Below are positions 53,660 to 62,885 of a DNA stretch of 64,000 nt, one piece after another. The notes below the pieces were generated by a model. The model ran no database searches. It worked only from the letters and a program-made list of their open reading frames with translations, and was not told the origin of the DNA. The stretch is from Phytohabitans houttuyneae (GTDB taxonomy: Bacteria > Actinomycetota > Actinomycetes > Mycobacteriales > Micromonosporaceae), in NCBI RefSeq assembly GCF_011764425.1, contig NZ_BLPF01000001.1, positions 3,835,001-3,899,000 of the forward strand. The letters run 5' to 3'. Position numbers and translations under genes: made by a program. Numbering within the stretch: the first letter of the stretch is position 1; every line of letters begins with the position of its first letter.

Positions 53660-53940
53660 GTAACGACGCACAGCCGTTCGTCGGCGTCGAGCGGCCGGTC
53701 CGTCGGATCGACCACATAGGTGAGCCCGCCGGCCCCGGGCTTGGTGATGCCGGTGCCGATCCGCGCGCCGACCGGCCACCACGACGGCCCGTACCGCTCG
53801 GCGCCTTCCATCACGGCGACCCGACCCTCGACCCAGGCGGTGTTGTCCATCAGCGGCCACCCGCACGACACGCACGCCTGCACCATCCCGACCGGCGCGC
53901 CCGCAGTGTGGACCGTGAAGACGGGCAGGGTCATCGTCAC
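53656..53940 (-). CDS. Hypothetical protein with CxxC
   Basis: 94 residues from a GTG overlapping the upstream stop (ATG alternative at 53934). FTVHTAGAPVGMVQACVSCG and WPLMDNTAWVEGRVAVMEGA, then YVVDPTDRPLDADERLCVV: a beta protein with a CVSC pair, possibly a zinc-binding virion accessory. Unknown family. Confidence 0.5.
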   Translation of the reverse strand: MTMTLPVFTVHTAGAPVGMVQACVSCGWPLMDNTAWVEGRVAVMEGAERYGPSWWPVGARIGTGITKPGAGGLTYVVDPTDRPLDADERLCVVT

Positions 53941-54485
53941 CCGGCCACCTCCCTCGTCAGCGTGAACGGACCACGGACGCCCGCACTGTGCCGCTCGGCC
54001 GCCCGCAGCGCCAACACGATCCGGTCCTCGCCCACCATGTCGGAGCCCGCAGTCGCGTACAGGACGCCGAGCGCGACATCGTCGCCGCAGCCGACCGCGG
54101 AGTAGCCGTCGAGCGCTTCGCCGACCTGGTAGTCGCCGTGCACCTCGAACAGCCGGCCGCGGACGCCGACGAGGAACGTGCCGCCGGACTCTTGGCCGTC
54201 GTCGATGCGGGCGTAGCCGCCGTCCTTCAACGCCTGCCGGACGGCGTCGATCCACGTCGTGCACATGAACCGTTCGAGGTCCACATCGGAGGGCGGGACC
54301 GGTGGGGTGAACGCGTGCCGCAGGAGCTGCCCCATGCGGAAGCTGCCGCAGAAACCGAACACATACGGGCCGTTGACGAACGTCTTCGCGTCGCGGCGGA
54401 CGGTCATCTGGTACCCGCCGACGCCGGCGGAGTCGCCGCCGAGCAGGACGGTGCCGTTGTCGACGAGCCCGGCGATGACGGTCAC
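53937..54485 (-). CDS. Proteasome-like Ntn hydrolase
   Basis: 182 residues from a GTG at 54485. The N terminus TVIAGLVDNGTVLLGGDSAG follows the initiator directly with Thr2, so removal of Met would expose the nucleophile, as in proteasome beta or HslV subunits; KTFV near residue 35 supplies the Lys, and YVFGFCGSFRMGQLLRHAF the next strand. Ends with ERDxI-like VGEDRIVLALRAAERHSAG. HslV-like proteins occur in phages next to portal genes. Confidence 0.75.
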   Translation of the reverse strand: MTVIAGLVDNGTVLLGGDSAGVGGYQMTVRRDAKTFVNGPYVFGFCGSFRMGQLLRHAFTPPVPPSDVDLERFMCTTWIDAVRQALKDGGYARIDDGQESGGTFLVGVRGRLFEVHGDYQVGEALDGYSAVGCGDDVALGVLYATAGSDMVGEDRIVLALRAAERHSAGVRGPFTLTREVAG

Positions 54486-54504
54486 TTGCACCTCCGGCCG
54501 CACT

Positions 54505-56841
54505 TCATCGGGCGGTGAGCGCGGCGACCGCTCGGTCGACGGCGCGGTCGATCTCGAACTTGCCCTCAACGGACTCGTGGCGGCGGTTCCGGAGACGGCG
54601 GATCGCGTCGGCGAGGCGGCGGCCGCTCAGCCGGCCCGCGGCGACCTGCGTCGCGAGGTCGGCGAGCGCGTCCTCCTCCGGGCCCGGCTCACGGCGAACG
54701 AGCGGCACAGCGTGCAGGTCGGCGGCAAGCTGCCGGAGCGCGTCCGGGGTGCCGTCCGGCAGTTCCGGGGCCGGGCTGTCGGGGGCGTCGAGCCGGTCGA
54801 TGGCGAGGTCAAGTTGGCGGCGGGCCTGGCTGCCGTCGGGCAGCCGGTCACGGACCGCCTTGATGCCGTCGAGGGTCTGCTGCGAGGTGCCGCGGCCCAG
54901 CACCGCGTCGGTGGCAAGGCGGCCGAGGATGTCGGCAAGGGGTTCGCCGTCGATGTCCATGAGCGCGTCGTCGCCCATGGCCTTGATGGCGGTGCCAATC
55001 TCTCCGTCGTCGTGGAAGTGGATCGGGTCGTTGCCGCCGGTCGCCTGCCCCCACGTGTTTGGCGTTGGTGGTGTGGCGGATCTTGCGCCGGTGACCGCTC
55101 CACCGGCCGGCGCGGTTGCGGCGGTCGTCGGCTCGTCCGCAGTTACTCCGGCGGTGTCTGCGTCGCCGTCGCCCCCTGCGGCGGCAGGGTTAGCTCCACC
55201 GGGTAGTCCATCGTCATCCTGTCCAGCGCCGCCTGGTCCTCGGCTTCCGCCGACACCTGCGGCTCCTCGCCGTCGTCCGACGGTGTCGGCTCCGCCATCG
55301 GGGACCACCTCCACAACCAGCTCACGGTTCTCGCCCGGCCCGCTGTCGGACACCACCCGCATTGTCAGGCCGCGCCTGAGCAGGATCTCAGACTCGCTGC
55401 TGGCGCCGATGCCGCCGCCGGACAACTCCACACCAGGGGTCCCGGCTGGCACCCGGATACGCATCTTCGCGCCGCCGCGGGCGCCGAAGTCAGCGAACTG
55501 GCCGGCCGTCTTCTCGCTGGTGCTCGTGGACACGTACGCGTGTTCCACCCATTCGGCGCCGGTCAGGTCGCCGTCCCAGGCGTCGCCGAACACAGCCCGG
55601 CCGGTCTTGACACCCCGCGCGACTTCTACGTCTGCGGTCAGCGGCGACTTGGCGATCGCGGCGTCGGTGCCTTCGATCCGGCGGGCCAGCGTCCGATACT
55701 CGGGGCTGTCCGGGACCTGGCCGGCGCCTTGCCGCAGCACCCCGTTGGCCGACAGGTACAGAGAGCCGCGGTAGTCGACGAGCGCTTGCCGCTCGGCGCG
55801 GGTCAGGCCACCGCGTGCGCGGCCGCGGGCGATAGAGACCGGTGCGGCGTCGCGGGCGGCGTCTCCTACCAGGGGTCCGGTCGTCCGGCTGGGAGCCGCC
55901 GGCGCGGGCGCCTCCGGGGCTGGGGTGGTGTCGCCGCTGTCGTCACCGCGCTCATCCGCGACGATCATGTCGACGAGCTGTGACTTGCGGGCCCGGCCAG
56001 GCTTCAGGCCGCGCTCCCGGGCGCGGCGCTGCAACTCCGGCACCCGTAGCCGCATCAGCTCCGCGCGGAGCGCCGCATCGGTGTCATCGCCGGATGGGGC
56101 CGGGCTGGCCTCAGGCATAGCATCGGCAGCCGGCGGCTCTGCCTCCGGCGTCTGGTCCGAACGCTCCCCGCCGGCAGGGGACCGGCCGCCGCTGCCGTCT
56201 CGGGCGCCGTCCTTGGGAAGGACGACGAGGTGCATGTCCCAGCCGCCGACGGTGTTCTTCTCGACGCTGGTGACGGCCATCTCCAGGTCGCGGTCAAGGA
56301 CCAGCTCACCGCTGTCCGGGGCGACGATCGCGGGGGTGCCCTTCGGGACGGCGATCCGCAGGCGGACGTCGTCGGCCTTGCCCGGCACCGTCGACAGGCT
56401 CACCGGCGAGTAGGCGGCGTCGCGGACTTTCATCCCGACCAGCTGGTCCGGGGTGGCGTCACCGAACATCGCGAGCGGCACCCGGCGGGAGACGAGCAGG
56501 TCGTCCGGCAGTTCGATCATCGCGGCGTCGAGCTCGGCGACGTCCGGGTTGTCGGCGCCCTTGCCCGCCCGCAACGCCTGGTGGACGTCGACGAAGCCGC
56601 CTTCGTTCAGGTACCGCTGCACCGCGCTGGTCTGCCCCGGCCCGCTCGAGCCGCTGATCCCGGACAGGTAGCCGGCCGCCTTCGCGCCAGCGACACCGCG
56701 CTTCGGCTTGAACCCGGCCATCACCGCGGCCGCCGCCGTACGATCGCCCTTCTTCAGGTCGCGGGTGCCGGACCGGGTGAAGCGGCCGTTCTTGTCCCGC
56801 GGGTGCAAGGTCGGGTTGAACTTGCGGCGGGCCACGGTCAC
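54505..56841 (-). CDS. Head-associated protein with two ADP-ribosyltransferase-like domains and a SAP domain
   Basis: 778 residues. N terminus like MuF partners (RKFNPTLHPRDKNGRFTRSG). Domain 1 (about 65-205): DDLLVSRRVPLAMFGDATPD, AYSPVSLSTV, SGELVLDRDLEM, a degenerate ART without a clear ExE. SAP domain (about 262-300): LMRLRVPELQRRARERGLKP. Domain 2 (about 340-520): YLSANGVLRQGAG, VEVARGVKTGRAVFG, YVSTSTSEKTAGQF, and SESEILLRRG, an active-looking R/STS/ExE set. The C-terminal region is helical. Probably packaged and injected, like T4 Alt. Confidence 0.7.
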   Translation of the reverse strand: MTVARRKFNPTLHPRDKNGRFTRSGTRDLKKGDRTAAAAVMAGFKPKRGVAGAKAAGYLSGISGSSGPGQTSAVQRYLNEGGFVDVHQALRAGKGADNPDVAELDAAMIELPDDLLVSRRVPLAMFGDATPDQLVGMKVRDAAYSPVSLSTVPGKADDVRLRIAVPKGTPAIVAPDSGELVLDRDLEMAVTSVEKNTVGGWDMHLVVLPKDGARDGSGGRSPAGGERSDQTPEAEPPAADAMPEASPAPSGDDTDAALRAELMRLRVPELQRRARERGLKPGRARKSQLVDMIVADERGDDSGDTTPAPEAPAPAAPSRTTGPLVGDAARDAAPVSIARGRARGGLTRAERQALVDYRGSLYLSANGVLRQGAGQVPDSPEYRTLARRIEGTDAAIAKSPLTADVEVARGVKTGRAVFGDAWDGDLTGAEWVEHAYVSTSTSEKTAGQFADFGARGGAKMRIRVPAGTPGVELSGGGIGASSESEILLRRGLTMRVVSDSGPGENRELVVEVVPDGGADTVGRRRGAAGVGGSRGPGGAGQDDDGLPGGANPAAAGGDGDADTAGVTADEPTTAATAPAGGAVTGARSATPPTPNTWGQATGGNDPIHFHDDGEIGTAIKAMGDDALMDIDGEPLADILGRLATDAVLGRGTSQQTLDGIKAVRDRLPDGSQARRQLDLAIDRLDAPDSPAPELPDGTPDALRQLAADLHAVPLVRREPGPEEDALADLATQVAAGRLSGRRLADAIRRLRNRRHESVEGKFEIDRAVDRAVAALTAR

Positions 56842-58676
56842 CCCGCCTGCAGCTGGAAACGACCCAGGTCGACGTCCTCGTCGTCTTCCTCATCGACCGG
56901 CTCGGCGCCAACCTCGCCGCGGTCGCCGTCGCCGGCGTTGTCGCGGCGGCCGCCGAACAGCCCCCAGTCCATGTCCGCCTGCCGCTGCCCGGCCGGATCG
57001 TCCACGGCGGGCTGCTCGTCTGCGGGGGCCATCCGTCCAGGGCCGGCCTGTGCGGGATCTCCACCACCGCGGGCCAGGGCGGCCGCGTCGGCGCCGGTGC
57101 CCGCACCGGGCGGGGTGGGCCAGCGGAACTCGCCGTCCTCGCCGACCATCTTCCGCATGATCCCGTCGACGTCCCGCACCCCGAGCGCGGTCAACAGCAG
57201 CCGGAGGATGACCTCGGGCGGGACGGTGCCGGTGTCGGCGGCGGCCTTGATCGCGGTGATGACGGCGCCGGTCTCGGTTTCGTCCAAGTCCGGCCACGCC
57301 AGGTCGATCGTGTCGTCGGTCTCCCCAGCCAGGGTCAGGACTTCGCGGCCGGTCACCTGGTCACGTTTCACCTGGCCCTTGAGCGCGCCCTTCGGCGCGC
57401 GGACGGCCTCGGTGATGGCGTAGCGGATGAGCCGCTGGTAGACGGCGCCCCACAGGTCCCGCCGCTGCCCCATCGCCAGCTCGGTCGGCTGGTCCAGCGT
57501 TTCGGCGACGGCGCGGGCGCCGGTCTGGCCGGGGTCGGACAGCAGCATGGTGACCGGCATGTCGAGCGCGGACGCGACCATCATCGCCAACGGTCGGCCC
57601 GACTCGGCGTCGATCGTCGCCCCGGACTTCGGGATGGCCTCAAGGACCGCGTCCATCGGCGTGATGGCCGTGCCGCCGACGTCCTGGGCGTCGCCGGTGG
57701 CCGGGTCACGGCCGGGGGCTTGGGCGATGCGGGCGCGGGCCTGCGCCCGCTGGGAGCCTTTCGCCGTCAGCCGCCAAGCGAACCGGGCCAACGCCTTCAT
57801 CAGGGTGGCCCACTGCTCCAGGAACTCCTTGTACGCGCGCGCCCAGTTCACCGCGGCATAGGCGTCGGGGATGCCGCGCAGCCAGCCCTCGGGCCGGTTG
57901 ACGTTGACGTGCATCGTCGGCGTGTCCCAGGCGATATCGATGCCGCCGAGCTGCCGCAGCTTCTGCCGGCCGATTGGCCGGTAGTCGATGTCCGGGTACA
58001 GGCGCTCCCGCTGGGCGTAGGTGACCGACCCGTCGGCGTTGTACACCTTCTCGGTCCAGACCCGCCGGTAGTACCAGGGTTCGGACCGGTCCTCCGGGTT
58101 GTGGATGACCTCGCTGATCTCGTCGGCCAAGAACACCCGGGTCTGCACGTGCCCGGACACGGGCCGGGTGAAACAGGCGATCCACAGTTCACCGTCGGTA
58201 CCGAGGCAGTGCTCGAGGCGGTCCCGTGCGGCGGGGCCTGTGACGGCGCGCTGGTTGGCTTCGTCGTCGAGGAACGCGGCGACGACGGCCTGGACGTCCT
58301 GCTCGTCTTCGTCTTGCCCGTCGGCGCGGGCGGTGATCTCCACACCGGACGCCCACACGTACGCGCTGCGCAGGTTGAGGCCGCGGCGGATGAGCGGGTT
58401 CGCGATCGACATGAGGCGGCACACCGCGCGGAGCTGGCGGCGGCCCTCGTCGGTGAACTCCTGCTCGGTCAGGGTGGTGAAGCGGCGCCAGCCAGGGTCG
58501 TTTAGGACGGCGCGTTCGAGGTCGGCGACCGACTCCTCCAGGCTGACGCGGGCGAGGCGGCGTTCGGCGAGTTCGGCGTTGTTCTCCGCGATGGCGACCC
58601 GGTGCCGCAGGTCCGCCGACTCGGCCACCGCGACCGCGACCGGCCGGTGCTGGCGGTGACGGCGGGAGCGACCCAC
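56838..58676 (-). CDS. Portal protein
   Basis: 612 residues from an ATG at 58676. The clip/wing region includes RRGLNLRSAYVWASGVEITA, LGTDGELWIACFTRPVSGHV, LADEISEVIHNPEDRSEPWY, AAVNWARAYKEFLEQWATLM, and the tunnel region ALDMPVTMLLSDPGQTGARA (the LLSDPG motif of actinophage portals), followed by an acidic disordered tail. Overlaps the ART gene by four bases. Forms the dodecameric DNA gate. Confidence 0.85.
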   Translation of the reverse strand: MGRSRRHRQHRPVAVAVAESADLRHRVAIAENNAELAERRLARVSLEESVADLERAVLNDPGWRRFTTLTEQEFTDEGRRQLRAVCRLMSIANPLIRRGLNLRSAYVWASGVEITARADGQDEDEQDVQAVVAAFLDDEANQRAVTGPAARDRLEHCLGTDGELWIACFTRPVSGHVQTRVFLADEISEVIHNPEDRSEPWYYRRVWTEKVYNADGSVTYAQRERLYPDIDYRPIGRQKLRQLGGIDIAWDTPTMHVNVNRPEGWLRGIPDAYAAVNWARAYKEFLEQWATLMKALARFAWRLTAKGSQRAQARARIAQAPGRDPATGDAQDVGGTAITPMDAVLEAIPKSGATIDAESGRPLAMMVASALDMPVTMLLSDPGQTGARAVAETLDQPTELAMGQRRDLWGAVYQRLIRYAITEAVRAPKGALKGQVKRDQVTGREVLTLAGETDDTIDLAWPDLDETETGAVITAIKAAADTGTVPPEVILRLLLTALGVRDVDGIMRKMVGEDGEFRWPTPPGAGTGADAAALARGGGDPAQAGPGRMAPADEQPAVDDPAGQRQADMDWGLFGGRRDNAGDGDRGEVGAEPVDEEDDEDVDLGRFQLQAG

Positions 58677-58694
58677 GAGGAACCCCTCGCGGGC

Positions 58695-60203
58695 TCAGTA
58701 CTGCGAGATGCTGCCTTCGGGGTCTTCGTCGTCGGGGTCCTCGACGATCTCGTCGTCGAAGAGGATCGGGTTGAGTAGCAGCCGGTTCAGCGCCTGCGAC
58801 ATCGCGTCGACCCGGTCGTCGTTCGCCGCACGCGGGAAGGCCTGCGCTTCTTCGATCAGCTCGTCTACCCACGGGCACAGCTCGACGGCGGGGAGTTTAA
58901 CGTTGCCGGACTCGACGAACGGTGACACCGCGGCGGCCCGGGCCGCCTTTGACCCGTCCGGTTCCACCGGAACCAACCCCGGCACCTTGCGGGAGAGCGC
59001 GTTGATGACGGCCGGCCCGTTGGCCTTGTCCTCGACCAGCTTCAGCGCCGCCTGCGGCCACCGGGCGGCGAGCGCCCGCACCTTGTTGCAGGTGCCGACA
59101 AAAGACAGCCGATCGTGCACCTGGTCGAGCAGGAAAGCGTCGGCGCCGCGGCGGCCCCAGATCTGGCCGCACACGTAGTCGGTGCCCTCGGTGTCCTTGA
59201 ACGACATGTCCCACGAGGCGATGACCTCGTCGAAGCCGACCGCCCAGCGGGTGCCGTCGGCCCGTTCTGTCCACTGCGGCTGGTCGTAGTGGACCCACCA
59301 GTCGCGGTGGAAGATGTTGCCCTGCGCCGGCGACGGCCTGCCCTGGCAGAGTGCGTTCCAGGCGCGGGAGCCCATCTCCCGCTTCCGCTGCTCCCACTGC
59401 TCGTCGGTGCGGCCCCGGGTCGACTGCATGTACTCGCCGGGTTCGCGGCCGAGCGGGTCGGTTTCGCCCTTGGCTGGGTTGTGGTCGGCCTGGGCGGGGA
59501 TGTTGATGATCCGCCAGTTGACGCCGTCGTCGCGCTTCTGCAGCCAGCCGGACAGGTCGTCGTGCCGCCACCGCGTCTGGATGATCACGACGGCGACGCC
59601 GGGGCCGAGGCGTGGGATGGCGACCTCGGTCCAGAAGTCCTGGACGATCTCCTGCCACGCTTCGGAGTCGGCCTGTTCGCCGTTTTTGTACGGGTCGTCG
59701 ATGATCAGCAGGTCGACTGGTCGTGAGGTGAGCGAGCCGGTGATGCCGACGCAGTAGACGCCGCCCTCGTGCCCGTCGAGCTCCCACTCGTGGGCGGCCG
59801 CCGAGTTCGGGTTCACCTTCAGGTCGAGGGTGCTGCTGTGCATGCCGATGTCGTCGCGGATCGCCCGGCCCCACCGGCGGGCGACGCCGTGGGCGTACGA
59901 CACGATCGCGACCCGCAGGTTCGGGTTGCGGGTCAGCATCCACAGCGGGAACCGCCGCGACGTGCGCTGAGACTTCCCTTCCTGCGGGGCGAGGGAAATC
60001 ATCAGCCGGTCTTCGCGGCCCTCGGCGACGTCGACCAGCGCGGCGTCGATGAGGTCGAGCGCCGGGGTCTGCACCGTCTTCGGATCGAGGGCCTTCGCCA
60101 ACTCGCCCGGCGACTGCCACGGCGACTCGCGGGGCTCCGGCGGCGGGGGCGGCTCGAACATGCGGGCGGCGGCTTCCCACGGCGACACCGGCGCGACCGT
60201 CAC
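58695..60203 (-). CDS. terL: Terminase large subunit
   Basis: 502 residues. ATPase: LMISLAPQEGKSQRTSRRFP (Walker A-like SLAPQEGKS), DLLIIDDPYKNGEQADSEAW (Walker B IIDD), VVIIQTRWRHDDLSGWLQ (motif III). Nuclease: VIASWDMSFKDTEGTDYVCG (first Asp), VEDKANGPAVINALSRKVPG (middle acid), ANDDRVDAMSQALNRLL (third acid). A complete packaging motor and headful- or cos-type nuclease; 19 bases before the portal gene. Confidence 0.9.
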   Translation of the reverse strand: MTVAPVSPWEAAARMFEPPPPPEPRESPWQSPGELAKALDPKTVQTPALDLIDAALVDVAEGREDRLMISLAPQEGKSQRTSRRFPLWMLTRNPNLRVAIVSYAHGVARRWGRAIRDDIGMHSSTLDLKVNPNSAAAHEWELDGHEGGVYCVGITGSLTSRPVDLLIIDDPYKNGEQADSEAWQEIVQDFWTEVAIPRLGPGVAVVIIQTRWRHDDLSGWLQKRDDGVNWRIINIPAQADHNPAKGETDPLGREPGEYMQSTRGRTDEQWEQRKREMGSRAWNALCQGRPSPAQGNIFHRDWWVHYDQPQWTERADGTRWAVGFDEVIASWDMSFKDTEGTDYVCGQIWGRRGADAFLLDQVHDRLSFVGTCNKVRALAARWPQAALKLVEDKANGPAVINALSRKVPGLVPVEPDGSKAARAAAVSPFVESGNVKLPAVELCPWVDELIEEAQAFPRAANDDRVDAMSQALNRLLLNPILFDDEIVEDPDDEDPEGSISQY

Positions 60204-60278
60204 ACCATCACCTGCCCGAATGGGCGACTACCAGGCCCGGCAGCGAGTACCACCGCCGGTCAACCGAACAGCCGGGGG

Positions 60279-60920
60279 TCAGGCGGCTTGAGCCACCGCA
60301 CGCAGATGCAACGGCACCACCGTCGCGACCTTCTGCTGCTGCTCCGGCGACAGGTCCAGGTCACCGAGGATGCCCTTGATCACCCCGGCCAGGAGCGCGC
60401 CCTGCTGCTCAGCAAGCCGCACCTTCCGCTCCTCGATACCGGCGGCGATCGCAGCCTTGCACACGTCGAGCAGGTGCTTGCGTTCCTTTTGCCACAACTC
60501 GACCCAGATGTTCGGCGCGGCCGCGAACTTGGTGTCCGTGCCGGGGAACTCGCCCGAGGTCTTGTCGACCTCCTCCGTGCGGCCCCACACCGCGTCCGCC
60601 GGGTCGAGCTCGCGGACCTTCTCGCCCAGCCAATCCACGGCGCCGGCGGTCCGGTACACCTCTTCAAGGAGCGCGTCCCGCGGATCGATCTGCCGCGGTA
60701 GCCCGAACGTGGCTACCGCGGCCTGCGCGCGCCGCTCGCCGAGGCGCTCGTTCGCCGCGGCCCGGACCTGGGGCGCCTTGCCTCCGTGTTTGATGCACAC
60801 CGTGCCGCCCTTGATCGGCCAGGCGACGCACTGACGACCGGTGCTCTTCGCGTGGCCGGAGCACTTCGCCAGGTCATGGGGTGACCCGCATGTCGGGCAG
60901 GCTGTGGGGTCGGTGGCCAC
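60279..60920 (-). CDS. Terminase small-subunit-like protein with zinc motif
   Basis: 213 residues from a GTG at 60920. N-terminal Cys/His site (ACPTCGSPHDLAKCSGHAKS, CVAWPIKGGTVCIKHGGK), then a helical domain (VYRTAGAVDWLGEKVREL, IWVELWQKERKHLLDVCKAA) and an acidic C-terminal part (LSPEQQQKVATVVPLHLRAV). Position right before terL and DNA-binding character fit a small terminase of actinophages. The zinc motif is unusual. Confidence 0.65.
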   Translation of the reverse strand: MATDPTACPTCGSPHDLAKCSGHAKSTGRQCVAWPIKGGTVCIKHGGKAPQVRAAANERLGERRAQAAVATFGLPRQIDPRDALLEEVYRTAGAVDWLGEKVRELDPADAVWGRTEEVDKTSGEFPGTDTKFAAAPNIWVELWQKERKHLLDVCKAAIAAGIEERKVRLAEQQGALLAGVIKGILGDLDLSPEQQQKVATVVPLHLRAVAQAA

Positions 60921-60969
60921 GTCGCAACCTCCGCCCGAATTGTCAGGGGTGCGGCCTAGGATTTTCGGC

Positions 60970-61146
60970 ATGAGTGTGCAGGAGTACGAGATCAACAAGA
61001 ACTACGACCACGACAGGCGCACGGTCAAAGCGACGAAGGTCGTGACCACGGACGACTTCGTCGACTTCCACGACGGCCTCGGCCTGGTGCTGCGTCTACG
61101 AAAGTCGGCCGTTTACACGGTCGAGCGGAAGCAGCCGACGAGTTGA
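60970..61146 (+). CDS. 58-residue hypothetical protein (plus-strand moron)
   Basis: ATG at 60970; TAGGAT ends nine bases upstream, suggesting a leaderless mRNA. Reads MSVQEYEINKNYDHDRRTVK, ATKVVTTDDFVDFHDGLGLV and ends VERKQPTS. Acidic and basic patches alternate. Diverges from the small-terminase gene. Family unknown. Confidence 0.5.
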   Translation: MSVQEYEINKNYDHDRRTVKATKVVTTDDFVDFHDGLGLVLRLRKSAVYTVERKQPTS

Positions 61147-61233
61147 GCTCTTCGCGAGGGCCCTCTGACGGCGGCTCCGTTGAGGGCTCTCGCGGCGGGT
61201 GCGCGCTGACCGCTGCGCCACTCCGCGATGCAC

Positions 61234-61258
61234 AAAGGCCCGCACGGTGGCGGGCCTT
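61234..61258. terminator. Hairpin between convergent genes
   Basis: AAGGCCCGC and GCGGGCCTT pair around ACGGTG, between the plus gene ending at 61146 and the minus gene ending at 61320. A second hairpin (GCGAGGGCCCTC...GAGGGCTCTCGC, about 61155-61194) lies just upstream of it. Confidence 0.65.
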
Positions 61259-61319
61259 CCTGTCCTAGGGCATACGTCACCTAGGTCGTGCGGAGCGTAT
61301 CTGTTACGCGCAAGCAGGG

Positions 61320-61697
61320 TCAACTTCCGCCACGCGGGCGCCCATTCTGGAGTTCGCGGAGGTCGGCGACTCGGTACCGCCACCCCTCGTTTGTCTCGAT
61401 GCCTTTCAGCCGGCCGGCGAGGCGGAGCCGGCGAACGTTGGCTGTCGAGGTGCAGAGGAAGTCTGCGGCCTCGGAGGGCCGGAGCACGTCGTCGTCCTCG
61501 ACGGTGACGAGCTGCGGGACGGCCCAGTCCTCGCCGAACATGCGGGCGGTGGCGTCGGCCTCGTCGCAGGCGGGCACATCCAGGGCGCGGAGCCGGGCAC
61601 GGTACATGTGGGCGATCTTGCGGGCGCGGACGAGCGGGTTGTCGCCGGGAAACGGCCAAGCGGCGCGGCGCGGCTGCTCGTTCGGTGCCCGGCTCAC
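61320..61697 (-). CDS. MerR/AlpA-like HTH regulator
   Basis: 125 residues from a GTG at 61697 overlapping the upstream stop (GTGA). N-terminal helical region (NPLVRARKIAHMYRARLRAL, CDEADATARMFGED), then an HTH (DVLRPSEAADFLCTSTANVR, RLRLAGRLKGIETNEGWRYR, VADLRELQN). Typical of small phage DNA-binding proteins placed just before terminase; may control late transcription or cos recognition. Confidence 0.65.
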   Translation of the reverse strand: MSRAPNEQPRRAAWPFPGDNPLVRARKIAHMYRARLRALDVPACDEADATARMFGEDWAVPQLVTVEDDDVLRPSEAADFLCTSTANVRRLRLAGRLKGIETNEGWRYRVADLRELQNGRPRGGS

Positions 61698-62764
61698 GCG
61701 TCTTCTCCCACTTCTGCTGCCGCGCGTCGCCGCGGGTATGCGAGCTCCAGGCCGACGTACCGCTCGTACTCGTCGTACGTCCAGCGGGATTCGCAGCCCG
61801 CCGGGTTGGAGCAGTAGATGTCGCAGGGGTCGCCCTCGTAGCGGGGTTCGTCGCGCCACAGCGCCCAGCCGCAGGTCGAGCAGGAGCCGGGGACGGTGGT
61901 GGTGCGGTGGGTACGCCCGAGCAGGGATCGGGAGCGGCGGTGCAGGTCGGCGAGCGCGACGACCGCGTCGACGCCGGTGAGCTCCGCGACTGGGTCGGTG
62001 ATGCCGGCCGGCCGGACCGGGGTCGCGGGGAGGCGCGAGAGGTCGGGGATGCGGGCGGCGAGGAACCCGGCTGCGCGCTGGACGTCGCGGCCGGGCAGGG
62101 TGCGGGCTGGCGGTGGAGGGTTCGACTTGGTGGTGTGCCAGGCGCCGACGATCAGGGTGGTGCGGCGCTGCGCCCGCTGCAGGATCCGCATCTGCGTCTC
62201 CCAGGTGAGCAGGACGTGCCGGATTTCGGCCTGCAGCGCTTCGGGGTTGCCCGCAAGGGGCATGGGCGGGCCGGGCCGGACGGACCGCTGGGTGTCCAGG
62301 GCCTGCGACAGCATGGGGAGCTGCATCTGCTCGAGGTCGAGCCAGTCGAAGGGCAGCATGCGGACGTCGCGTTCGTAGCCGGCGGTGCACGGCGGGCAGA
62401 ACAGGTCGGGGCTCCAGCGGGTGTCGTCGGAGACGATCCCTGGGTGTTTGCCGACGTAGTCGTAGCTGCGGCAGGTGGGCCGGCCGTCCTCGCGCTCGGG
62501 TGAGGCGCAGAACCTGGCCACGTCGCCGAACTGGTCGACGTCGCTCGCGTTGGCCGACGCGGTTCGGGCGTGCGGGGCCGCCGCGGTGTTGCCCGTGTTG
62601 GCGGTGCCGCAGCCGTGGGAGCCGCAGCCGCCGGGAACGGAGCAGGGTGTGTCGAGACCACCGGTGTGGCAGTCACAGTCCACAGGGCACAAAGGGCCAG
62701 CGGCGATGAGCCGTTCGAAGGACACGGCCGGCTCGATCGGGTGACCTTGGGTGTTGCGTGGCAT
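61694..62764 (-). CDS. Cys-rich zinc protein, hypothetical
   Basis: 356 residues from an ATG at 62764 (GGAG six bases upstream). Many Cys/His: CPVDCDCHTGG, CSVPGGCGSHGCG, CASPEREDG..CRSYDYVG, LFCPPCTAGYE, then a helical middle (LLTWETQMRILQRAQRRTTL), and a C-terminal zinc ribbon (CSTCGWALWRDE, CDIYCSNPAGCESRW). Matches a family seen next to terminase genes of actinophages. Function unknown, probably nucleic-acid binding. Confidence 0.6.
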   Translation of the reverse strand: MPRNTQGHPIEPAVSFERLIAAGPLCPVDCDCHTGGLDTPCSVPGGCGSHGCGTANTGNTAAAPHARTASANASDVDQFGDVARFCASPEREDGRPTCRSYDYVGKHPGIVSDDTRWSPDLFCPPCTAGYERDVRMLPFDWLDLEQMQLPMLSQALDTQRSVRPGPPMPLAGNPEALQAEIRHVLLTWETQMRILQRAQRRTTLIVGAWHTTKSNPPPPARTLPGRDVQRAAGFLAARIPDLSRLPATPVRPAGITDPVAELTGVDAVVALADLHRRSRSLLGRTHRTTTVPGSCSTCGWALWRDEPRYEGDPCDIYCSNPAGCESRWTYDEYERYVGLELAYPRRRAAAEVGEDA

Positions 62765-62885
62765 GGCGATCTCCATTTGCGCAGGTGAGGAACTACGCTT
62801 TCGTGATCGCCGGGGTGGGGACTCCGGTCTCATGGGGTGGTTGGCCCGGGCGCGCTGTGGGGGCGGTGTCCGGGCCGCCGTTTGC

